Shown here one piece after another: positions 12,901 to 24,900 of a stretch of DNA of 64,000 nt. Origin of the DNA: Panulirus ornatus (taxonomy: Eukaryota; Arthropoda; Malacostraca; Decapoda; Palinuridae); the NCBI RefSeq assembly GCF_036320965.1, contig NC_092289.1, positions 21,089,778 to 21,153,777 of the forward strand, written 5' to 3'. Each line of letters opens with the position of its first letter. Position 1 is the first letter of the stretch. The notes beneath the pieces were generated by a model, which was given only the letters and a program-made list of their open reading frames with translations, was not told the origin of the DNA and did no database searches. The translations under genes and the position numbers were made by a program.

Positions 12901-15900
12901 GAGCATGCAGGAGGGAGTATGGTGCACACAAGATAGAGTGAATTTGTGCAGTGTTTTATATAGGGTCAGTATGCTGTCAGAGAACTGAGCAAGGGCATAT
13001 GAAGTAGCTGGGGAATACCATGGATAGGTCTGTAGGGCCTGGTTGTGAATAGAGTTGTGGTTTCGATACATTACACATGACAGCTTGAATACGGATGTGA
13101 GCAATTGCAGCCTTTCTTTGTTTGTTCCTGGCACTACATTGCGAACATGGGATTTTTCTTTTTTACAAATCACTATTTCCCATGTTAGATAGGTAGTGTC
13201 TGAAACAGACAAAGAAAGGCTGCGTCTGCTCACTATCATTCTGAGGTCCTGAGGTTTTAAAGTGTTAATTGTAATATTTTTCATGTTTTATAGGTTTATT
13301 TACAAATTATGAAGATTTACATCATTTATATGATTCTTGTTTTGCAGGTTTTGTTGCAGGTTATGATCTTGTTGTCAGGGAATTACAATTTCTTCAACAT
13401 ATTGACGCTCACTCTATGTATTTCACTCATGGATGATGTACATCTTGGCTACCAGCATGGTCAGTGTTCTTTGTTTTGTGCAGTTGGCCAGCTACATCCT
13501 TTCATTTTTTTGTGGAGGGTTGTGTTGAGTATCTTATGTGTGAGTAGAGTTAGAGGACAGTATCAAATGCTTTGTTAATGTCTTCCATTACCAATACTGT
13601 GAATATGGTGATTATGGTTGATTGAAGCCATCCAGGATGTGTTGTTTGAGGCTTAGTGTGTTTTATGGTAATGGAATGATTGGATCCAAAGCCATTGCTT
13701 GGTGGGCAAGAATGGATATTGGTTAGTTGTATTTGTGGATCAGCTTTTGGAGGAGCTTGGAATCGGATTATAGCAGTGATAAGTGGCAGTTGGAGGGAGG
13801 GGAGTTAGGGGGTTTAAAGGATTCCAAGATGGTTACTATGCTGACTAGCTTTCATATGTTCAGGGTTTTGTTATGCAACCAGGAATAGTCAAAGATGTCT
13901 TTTAAGAGCCCAGGTTACTACTGAGCAGTATCTGTATACATTAATGTATATACTTATTCTTTTTCATACACAGTTGCTTCCCTGCCTTAGCAAGGTAGCG
14001 TCAGGAACAGACAAACAGCTGCCTAACTTGCTTATTTTCACTTCCTAGCTGTCTTGTATAATGCGTCAAAACTAGAGCAATGACATTTGAGGAGTGTTTG
14101 GAAAGAGTGGTTCCTGTATCTGAGTTCAAAGATGGGTATGTTTGTTAATATAGTTGTCCTGATGGTGCTGAATGGATGTGAGTTCTAGTCCCAAAATGCA
14201 TTGACAATGGAAGAGGGTGGATGTATTGGAAATGAAATGTATAAAACTTATGCCAGTCAGTGTTCTGAGTGTTTTTAGTATATGTTGCTCCTGTGTTGAT
14301 TATATTGGTGTAGGGCTTGAGGGTCATGTGTGTTGTATGTGATGGCTAGAGTACTTGGCATTTTGTTTAGTGAGAGTGATTGTCCATTCAAGATGAATGG
14401 GGGCTGTGTGCTTGATTCATGTCTGTCTGGGGTTAAAAGAGTGCTTCATGACTTCTGAGGAGACTTAGGCATTCTGTTGTGGGTGATAGATAGATAGACA
14501 ATATAGACTAAAAAATTGATAGGTGTGTGTGTGTGTTTGCAAGCATATGGATAAATACAAACAGTGTGTATTGTAATGCATAATGAAATATAACATTTCA
14601 CTTGGATTGGAAGGGAAAAAATCTTTATTCTGTTCAGTGTGTGTTTGTTACTAAAAATAAATGCTTCCTTTTTTTCCCTGCATCATGATTTTCATGTTAA
14701 GATTTTTCTTTGTTGTTTTTACCTGCCTTTCTTTTCATTTCATGTATTGTATTTTTGTGATATATCATATTGAGTTGTATGAGTAGAATAAGGAGGTTAT
14801 CTGTACCCTGATAGTGTGTCTAAAATTAGCCTTATTCATCTGCCAGTCAGTGATGCTCAGTTACCTAAGTGCAGAGTACCTTTACACTATATTATGTGTA
14901 ACATAATTTATGGTTGAAATGTAAGCTAACTTCTCGAACCCAACAGTGAAGGATCTCTCCTTTGGGTTCATCTCATATGTGAAGAATACATGTAGTTGGA
15001 TGGGCAAGTGGGTTGGCTTTGGTGTCCTGGCTTACTACACCATGGCTTATTTCTCCCTTCGAGTCACGCCACAGGGAACCATTGAATCCAGTGTGGGTGA
15101 GTAACTGGTTTAGTTGATTTTACTTCACGTTAAGAAAGAAATATTTTTTCATTTGTTACAACTTGAAGATTGCATTCAAAATAGTCTTTTTAGATCATGG
15201 CAACTGGTCCTTGAGAGAAGAGGCTCATTTACTGTAACAAAGTATTCATACCTCTCCAGCAAATTCATTTGCCTGTCATCCATTCGCTGGCCATAAAGTA
15301 TATGAATTAGGTAAAAAAAAAATTTAACTTCACAAGAAAATGAAGCTCATCATCTAGATTCCAGCTAATCACCAGTAAAGACCTTTCTAAAGGCACACTG
15401 TCTAAAGACACTCTGAGTTGAGAAATCTCATGTTTGTTAAAATAGAATGGGACCACACACTGTTAAGAACTATAAAGTTTTTACAGATAAAGCTGATATG
15501 CTTAAATATTACAAAAAGATTATTGTGTGTAACCATTTGAGTTTCCAGACAACAGTCTGAAGGAAACTTTGTGAAGCCTCAGTATATTCAGTAGCAATTT
15601 GTGTACATAAAGGTTTGAGGTCATGGCTCTGCTTTGAGAGAGCTTATAAATCAGCAACATAGTCTCATTTGACCAGAGCTCATAACTTATCTCACTATCA
15701 TGAGTTCTGTATCAAGATGTTATGACCTAAGCATTAGTGTGCATCATTAGGTGAAGAATATACAGATTAGGCAAGTCCATAATGGACCATACAGATCAAT
15801 AGATGCTGAACATACCATCAGTTTCTAGAGTGGAAGTTAAACAAATTATGTATATACAGATATGCGAGCCAGAAGCTGCAATTTGTTCTTGATGCACATG

Positions 15901-18900
15901 GAAACAATTGTACGAAATGAAATACAGGCCTTTTGCCAACAGTTGTTAGCTGTTAATTTTGAATTCAAAAGCCAAATGATAAATATGACATTATTTTTCC
16001 TACACTCTAGCTTCATATCTCTGTGATAGTACTGTATATTTAGTGTGTTAGGCTCCATATTTAATTTCACATGATTCATCAAGTACATGCATATCATTTC
16101 ATTTTTTACATTGTAAATATGGCCAATGTGATAAAGTGAACAAATGTTACCAAAGTGATTTGTGCTTAATTTTTTTCCCACAAACTTCATAGATCAAATG
16201 AATATTTTCTTTTTCTTTCCCTCATACTTGTTTGCTGTTTCCCCACATTAGTGAGATAGCTTCAGGAACACATGACAAAAAGGCCTCATTCATTCACATC
16301 TATTCTCCAAGCTGTCATGTATATTGCACTGAAACCACAGCCCCTATCCACAACCAAGTTCCACAGACCTTTCTTTGGTGTCCCTGGCTGCTTTATATGA
16401 TAAGGACTTAAATTTCCCTGCCATGAAATAGATAGGAGTGAGGGGTAACCTAATCACAACCTGTAAGTTTTTAAACCATTTTGATGACAAAGTGAACAGT
16501 TCCATAAAAGATGCAAAGATAGAACAACTAGGGGCCATGACATGAAATTAAGCATGAACCTCACAAGAGATGCAAAGATGTGCTTTATATTAAGAGATTA
16601 TTGAAGTAAATATTGCAGTATACAACAAAGTCAAATTATGAGTCACACCAGCATACTTCCATAACTTATTTTTTGGTAAACATGAACAGGTCTTTCATTA
16701 GTATTTGTAGTATGCTGTAACTTTGATAATGTAGGTTAAAGCAAGTAGCCTTAGACCAGGATAATGATATAGACCAGTTTTTTCTTTGCCACCAAGTTGC
16801 TTGGTAGATAGTAAACAGACATGATTTGTCATTTGGTCTTCAAATTCTTTTTTAACTGCATATTCTTGGCAGTATAAGTTCATTAGATTGCTTTGCCTGA
16901 AAGTCATGCTTTATTTATATTGTTTTGCCTGGAAGTCTTATACCTAGTAAGGAATACATATATCTCTACGTGTTCCTTGTCTTCTCACTTCATTGGGTTT
17001 TTGTTTGTCTTTGTTTTTCTTTAACATGCAAATTAGCAGGAGCACAAAAGTATATAGTCGTAGCTGCTCACTTACACTTACCTCACAGTGTATAGCATAC
17101 CTCTGGTGAGTAGAATTTCATTAGCATATTGCTTCATCTATTGTAAATACTCTTATCATTATTTAAGTTTTTGAGTTATTGATGTTAGTTTGATAGTGTT
17201 TGTAAAATATTCATGTCCGATGTCACAGTAAAACCAGGGGTTATTACCTTTTGAATCATTGGGCCCCATACAAACTGTTGCTCAATTTTGAATGTTATTG
17301 GTATGGGATATTCTTGATCCAATTAAGCCAAAGTATTATCACCCTGCTGTGTTTACATTTGATAAACCTTAGTTTGTGAAAATGTTAATGCTGTAGTTAC
17401 TCAGGAATCAGAAATAGATAAAGATAGTTTAATTTATGCAGTTCTACAATTGGAATATGAATAGTTTGTTTTAGAATTATTTTAATTCATTTGGAAAAAT
17501 TTTGATATCTAAACTGTAAACACTTGTTATGTAAAGGTAGATGAATATATATTCTCTTTCAGCATTCACTCGACCGAGATTTGATTCATGGGTATCACGA
17601 GCTGTGCCCCTAAGTATAGCCATTGGAGCTTTCTCCCTGGTCATCACAGTTGCAGAAGCTCTCACCTCTGCTTTATTCGAAGTCCGAGGATTTCTAGACA
17701 AAATTGGGGTCTTTATTACAACACTTATCTACTCAGTTGCAGCCATTACTATGTTTGGAATCAGTTTGGTTAGTAGTGACTTGCTTTTGCAAAAATTTAT
17801 CATTGTTATTGGGATTATTTTATATAACTTAATTAACAATACCCAGACATTGTAAAAGTTGCTGTGCCGTTCATGTAAAGGCTTGATATTGTATTACAAA
17901 TAGAGGAGCAGGTTACTTGCAAAATACTGTCCAGAATTCTTTTTTTCAGTCATCAGATTGTTTTTCATAAGGGTATAATTGTGGCAATATCCTGACTATG
18001 GTGATGTTGAATAATTATTTTCATGTTCCCAGTAAACTTTCCTCATTTTTTCTTTGTTTAGGTGCCATATACAGCATTGGACAGACCAACAAACCAACGT
18101 GTCTGGCCTTTATTTCACCATTTGTACGATCATACCTTAGACTTGCAACTCACCTCAGCATATGGACTTTTCCGCCGCATGACTGGAGTTGATGGAAGGC
18201 CTGAAGTAATATTAGAGGGTGCAGAAAGTCTTGATGGCCCCTGGATTGAATATGAATTTCCCTATAAGCCTGGCAGTCTGGACCATGCACCTCCTTTCGT
18301 AGGTAAGTAGATTTAGGAAATTACCTAGTACTCATGAGGTAGTAATCCCCATGTTGAGAAATGCTAAATTGGTTCTTTGACTCTAACAGTGTAATACAGT
18401 TTTACTTACACCCTTTACACACTGTCTGGCTGTATGCTTCCTAGAGAGGATCTCCATTTTTTAATCCCTTGCCTTTGGTATCCTGAAAGGCATAAAGATT
18501 GGAATCAGGTTCCCCTTCATCCTTATGAATGATACCCTGACGGTTGCATCTGCTCCTTGTAAGTCATTGACTCAGCCATCAGTGTAAGTGTTGGGAATAG
18601 GTGTCATAATGACTTTACCTATACCTCCAGAACTTTCCTAACTGCCTCCAGAGCTGGACCACTGCCAACAGTGTCATCTTCACTTGAACCAAATCTGTAA
18701 TCATGCGCATCAACCCCTTTCCCGCCCTTTTCCCACCCCTTTATATCTCATTAGCCCTTGCCCCTCCATGGTTTTTCACTACTAAGCTTTTTAGGGGCAT
18801 TCTGGATGATAAATTATAGTGGAAGGAAAATGTCAGCTCTAATTATGAAATCTTCCTTGCTCCAGAACTCAAGATCATCTGTCGGTGGTCTTCATTACCA

Positions 18901-21900
18901 TCAAGGGTTGCATTCTTAGAAAAAGCCAGTACAATTGAATTTCTTAGAAATGAATTATTTAGAATGCCTCTTTGGTGTATTTAATGAGACAGTAAAGCAG
19001 ATAACACTGTTGCTTCTTCTAAAAGTGCATTGCAGAAGCCTTTTGTCAATGGAATTTGACGATAATGTTTCTAGCCATATTTTGAGAAGGCTGTTGAAAT
19101 TATTTTCTTTAGGCTATCTGTCTGTATCTACATAGATTTTCTCTAAGCATACTTTAAGATTCTTTATTTTATCCTCCTTTGGTGCAATTGCAGTCCTGGA
19201 CCTATTCTAATCAGGTAGGTTTGCAGAGTGTATTTTTTGCAGTTTCTTTTATGAGAACTGGTCTTTTAAGCACTGGGATCAGGAAGAAGAGCGAGCGAAT
19301 TTCTTTCATCGTCTACACCTGGAAGTCTCTTGAAAGTTGCAGGTTACCATTTGTGGGTTAAGATCAATCCAGACCCAGAGGTTCTTGAAAGAAATGAGAG
19401 TGTTGATATAAGATTAAACATATTTTATACATTCATGGAAAAATTTCCTTTAGAATATTATCAGTTGTGGTCTAATCAAGATGCTTGGTGATATACTGAG
19501 GCTGTTATATGCCATTATCAGCAAAACAGCACTTCATATGGGATCAAGGGATGACAATCTGACGGTCAGAGCTGACTACTAGAGCCCATGATACAAAGGA
19601 AATTTGCTTTCTTAAGTAATCTGTATTTAGATCATATTAGCAGAAGAAGTTTGGGACATTCACCAGTATTCTTTATTGGCTAATACCTCAGTTTTATTCA
19701 TTTTCTATTATTTGACAATGGATGTATCACCTTAAGATGATGATTCAGATTGAAAGCCACAGAGTTGCTGAAGTTGAAAATTTTTTCTTTATTTTTTCTT
19801 TTGATCTTTTTAGGGTCCCAACTTCTTTATGTGAGTTTGCAGTTTTGAGTCATGACAGTTAATAATGTGGATTGGTGGCCTGGAAGCTCTCTCTGCACCA
19901 CTGTACCATGGATGTCTTAGGCCTGAGCAGATTGTATTGTTGTTAGGCCTATTGCTAATGAGCATAAGCTGTCTTTTTAAGTTTTACAGTGTTTAAAAGG
20001 TTGAAATTATGGTGGATACATCCTGTTAAGAGGACAAACAGTGTTTTAACCTTTATCTGAGCGAGTGCTCTACCTCCTGTACAGAAGTGGTGTTTCATGC
20101 TGTAAAAGTTGTATTAAACATATACAAATAACATATATTAAAAAGAAAAGTAATACTGTAAAATGCGGTAAAGCATTAATTCATGTGAAATGTGTATAAA
20201 GTTCTTGAAGTACTTGGCTAGAGTGTTGTCAGGACTTGTGACCACTGGATCAGGTAAAGTTCGGTAACATAAATCTTACCTTTCGTCAGGTCAGAGTTTA
20301 GAGTATATATATCTCTAGAATTCTTTTTGTATTTACATGATATTGTCATAGACAATGGTATGTTGGCATCATGAATGTGGCTGCTTCATGATACAAGGCA
20401 TTCTTACATATAAGGGATTCTTCTTATCAGGTACCCATATTGTATTTTCCCTCTAGCATTACTAGAACTCATATTTGTGTGTTGTTCCCATAATGTTAGC
20501 ATTGCTATCTGAATAACTAGACTGTAGTGTATTCGAGGCTACATATGAACCCTGCTTCATGTTAAAATTCTCACTACTTGTGTCACATTAGCTCACATTA
20601 TGTGCAGATGTTGCTCCTATTGTGCTAGTATGTTGATACAGAATAGCTTAAAGTTGAAAACTTTGCATAGTGACTTGATTATAAATCAATGAATGCATCA
20701 TTGATAGCACATGTACTCTTTACTTAGTTATAAGTATAAATGAGAGGGCAAATCTTACTGAATGAATTTGGGAATTCTTAATGTTATTTTTCATTTATTA
20801 TGCATGTTGATGTACTACTAATACAAAGCAGATGAAGATTTTTACATCAGTCAGTACTTCCACCTTTCCATCATTCTTATTTAATACTTTCCAGCCCCTC
20901 ACCAGCCTCGCTTGGACTGGCAGTTATGGTTTGCTGCTCTGGGAGTGTATAACCTGAACCCATGGCTTATTTCCTTAGCACATCGCCTTCTCTCTGGCCA
21001 ACCAGAGGTCATTTCATTGTTGGATCCTTCCTCAGCTTGGAGGAAATCACCTCCTAAGTACATCAAAGCTTCTAAGTACATCTATCAGTACACAACTCCT
21101 GTTGAAGGGTAAGTCACCTTACTGAATATAGTAATTGCAGAGACTATTCATTTGTAAGATCTAATTATCAGGGCATCTTGTTGTGACATATATCACGGCT
21201 GCAAAATGCCATCTTCCAGCAGCTTTCATTTTATGGATATGGCATTACATGTGATGAAACTGGTATTGGGTTATAGATACACCACGTCAGCTAAGAAGGA
21301 AAGGTATCTCAATTTTACCTGTATAATGCTGGTGCTTTAGCCAAGTCAGAGAATGAGAAAAACAGAATTGCAAGATGTGTTATGTGAGTAGTAGATGGAA
21401 AACAGTACCTGCAGCCTGAGCATGTCTTTTTATTTTTGATCAAGTGAAATAGTTGTTTTGATGCTAATTTTGAAGGCTTAAAAATACTAAAGTTTTGAAC
21501 AAACTAATCCACCATTGTCTTGAACATTGTTGTATTATATAAGTAACAATAGGAAGACAGAAACTGAGTGTATGATCAAGCGAAAAAGAGTTGTTTGATG
21601 TTCTCAGATTTTTTGAAGAAATTTGTTTATTACTGGAGCCTGTTGTAGATTTTCTGTTTTTCTTATAAATATTTATTTTTTAGAATTATCCAAAATCAGT
21701 TTCTGTGAGAGTCCTAGTGTTATTCAATATCTCTTTTTAAAGGCTCCTACAGCCCAAGGCAGCATTACTTCCAGTACCAGGGATATGTGGACTCCTTTGG
21801 AGTAAGAGGTTCTTTGACAAGACTGTCTTATATGATATAGCTTTGCCAAAGGTGATTTTTCACTTAGAGTGTAACCTCAGACATGCTGAGCCTGGCAACT

Positions 21901-24900
21901 CACAGATCCCCTCACCCCCATCAAACGTAACACTGATGAATCATGTGCACACTGAAATAACCAGACAAGCACTAAACAGCTGACCTCTCAACATGGTGTT
22001 AAACTATAGCCCACCTGATGTATCTCAAGACCCCTCATGCTCATGATGCAACTCCCATAAAGAAAATACCAAGCATTTACTACTTAATTTCCATGCACTG
22101 GCCTTTCTTCATCTGTCCCTGGCACAGGAAACAGTGATCAAATATGCTGTTTCCTGTGGGATCTTCATATCAACATATATACGTATACATACATACTTTT
22201 TCTCATACATATTTGCCATTTCCCACATTTGCAAGGTAGCGTTAATAACAGAGGACTGAGCCTTAGAGGGACTATCCTCACTTGGACCCCTTCTATGTTC
22301 CCTTTTTTGGAAAATTAAAAACAGGAGGAGAGGATTTCCAACCCCCACTCCCTCCTCTCTTAGTTGCCTTCTAAGACACACAGGGAATATGTGGGAAGTA
22401 TTCTTTTTCCCCCTACCCCTAGGGATAATACATATATACACATGTACATATTCATACTTGCTTGCCTTCATCCATTCCTGGCGTCACCCTGCTCCACAGG
22501 ATACAGCATTGCCCCCCACAGCAAGATAGCACCAGGAAACAGACAAAAAAGCCCACATTCATTCACTTTTAGTCTTTAGCTGTCATGTAATGCACCAAAA
22601 CCACAGCTCCCTATGCACACCCATGCCCCACAGACCCTTCCATGGTTTACCCCTGATGTTTGACATGCTGTGGTTCAGTCCATTGACAGCACATTGACCC
22701 CGGTATACCACTCCGTGGATGTGGTTAGGGAGCTGTGGTTTCAGTGCATTACACATGACAGCCAGAGATTGAGTGTGAATGAATGTGGCCTTTTTCTGTC
22801 TGTTTTCCTGGCACTACCTCGCTGACACAGGGGGTGACATGCTGTTTCCTGTGAAGCAGAATGGCGCTGGGAATGGATGAAGGCAAATGGAAATGAATAT
22901 GTACATGTGTATATATGTATGTATGTGTATATGTACGTGTATGTATATATGTGTATATGAGTGGATGGATCTTTCTTTGTCTGTTTCCTGATGCTACATC
23001 ACTGACATGGGAAACAGCAATCAGGTGTAATAATAAATGAGTGTGTCTAAGGAGAAAGTTGATTGTTAATGTGAATAAGAGCAAGGTTATTAGATTCAGT
23101 AGGGTTGAGGGACATGTAAATTGGGATGTAAGTTTGAATGGAGAAAAATTGGAGGAAGTGAAGTATTTTAGATATCTGGGAGTGGATTTAGAAGTGGGTG
23201 GGACCATGGAAGTAGAAGTAAGTCACAGGGTGGGGGCGAAGGTTCTGGGAGCGTTGAAGAATGTGTGGAAGGCGAGAACGTTATCTTGGAGAGCAAAAAT
23301 GAGTATGTTTAAAGGAATAGTGGTTCCAACAATATTACATGGTTGCAAGGCATGGGCTATAGATAGGGTTGTGCGGAGGAGGGTGGGTGTGTTGGAAATG
23401 AAATGTGTGAGGACAATATGTGGTGTGAGGTGGTTTGATCGAGTAAGTAATGAAAGGGTAAGAAAGATGTGTAGAAATAGAAAGAGAGTGGTTGAGAGAG
23501 CAGAAGAGGGTGTGTTGAAATGGTTTGGTCACATGGAGAGAATGAGTGAGGAAAGATTGACAAAGAGGATACATGTGCCAGAGGTGGAGGGAACAAGGAG
23601 AAGCAGACCAAGCTGGAGGTGGAAGGATGGAGTGAAAAAGATTTTGAGCGATCAGGGCCCGAACATACTAGAGGGTGAAAGGCAAGAAGGAATGGAGTGA
23701 ATTGGAACGATGTGGTATACTGCGGTGGAGGTGCTGTCAGTGGTTTGAACCAGAGCATGTGATAGGGGATGAAGAATACTGCTCACGTAATCACTTTCAC
23801 TGGGAGCCATTTATCCTTCCTTTCTACTTGCACAAATGCTTATGCTACTGGTAAAACTCCTCCCTGCATCTAGCAACTCTCTGTTCACATCATGTATTTG
23901 CAGCACATTTCACAAGCCTTTTTCAACATTTTCCAGTACTTTCTCCAGATTCATGAATGCCACATATGGTTTACTTTCTTTCTTCAAGTATTTTTTTTTT
24001 TTTTCTGTCTCCCGCGTTTGCGAGGTAGCGCAAGGAAACAGATGAAAGAAATGGCCCAACCCACCCCCATACACATGCCTTGATTCAATCCACTGACAGC
24101 ACGTCAACCCCGGTATACCACATCGCTCCAATTCACTGTATTCTTTGCCCTCCTTTCACCCTCCTGCATGTTCAGGCCCCGATCACACAAAATCTTTTTC
24201 ACTCCATCTTTCCACCTCCAATTTGGTCTCCCTCTTCTCCTCGTTCCCTCCACCTCCGACACATATATCCTCTTGGTCAATCTTTCCTCACTCATTCTCT
24301 CCATGTGACCAAACCATTTCAAAACACCCTCTTCTGCTCTCTCAACCACGCTCTTTTTATTTCCACACATCTCTCTTACCCTTACGTTACTTACTCGATC
24401 AAACCACCTCACACCACACATTGTCCTCAAACATCTCATTTCCAGCACATCCATCATCCTGCGCACAACTCTATCCATAGTCCACGCCTCGCAACCATAC
24501 AACATTGTTGGAACCACTATTCTTTCAAACATACCCATTTTTGCTTTCCGAGATAATGTTCTCGACTTCCACACATTCTTCAAGGCTCCCAGAATTTTCG
24601 CCCCCTCCCCCACCCTATGATCCACTTCCGCTTCCATGGTTCCATCCGCTGCCAGATCCACTCCCAGATATCTAAAACACTTCACTTCCTCCAGTTTTTC
24701 TCCATTCAAACTCACCTCCCAATTGAATTGACCCTCAACCCTACTGTACCTAATAACCTTGCTCTTATTCACATTTACTCTTAACTTTCTTCTTTCACAA
24801 CTTTACCAAACTCAGTCACCAGCTTCTGCAGTTTCTCACATGAATCAGCCACCAGCGCTGTATCATCAGCGAACAACAACTGACTCACTTCCCAAGCTCT

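Larger units (their letters stand above)
10468..13347 (+). other. LMF2 intron 5
   Basis: Carries three decayed F1 LINE pieces (10598-10905 on the minus strand; 11240-12060 and 12085-13165 on the plus strand) and a tail-to-tail palindrome (13107-13224). Long minus-strand frames here (11299-11871, 12694-13284) are antisense to LINE sequence and are not genes. Confidence 0.75.
15097..17562 (+). other. LMF2 intron 7
   Basis: Contains an antisense F1 3'-UTR scrap (16205-16385) and a short CR1/L2-like scrap (16425-16570). Otherwise AT-rich with no gene seen. Confidence 0.7.

Noticed and set aside
12694..13284. 196-codon minus-strand frame
   Set aside because: Antisense to F1 remnant sequence and its UTR; no recognisable protein features.
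17769..17855. Extension of LMF2 exon 8 into a premature stop
   Set aside because: The frame stays open, but splicing at 17768 restores the family sequence and intron phase; an alternative short isoform is possible but unsupported.
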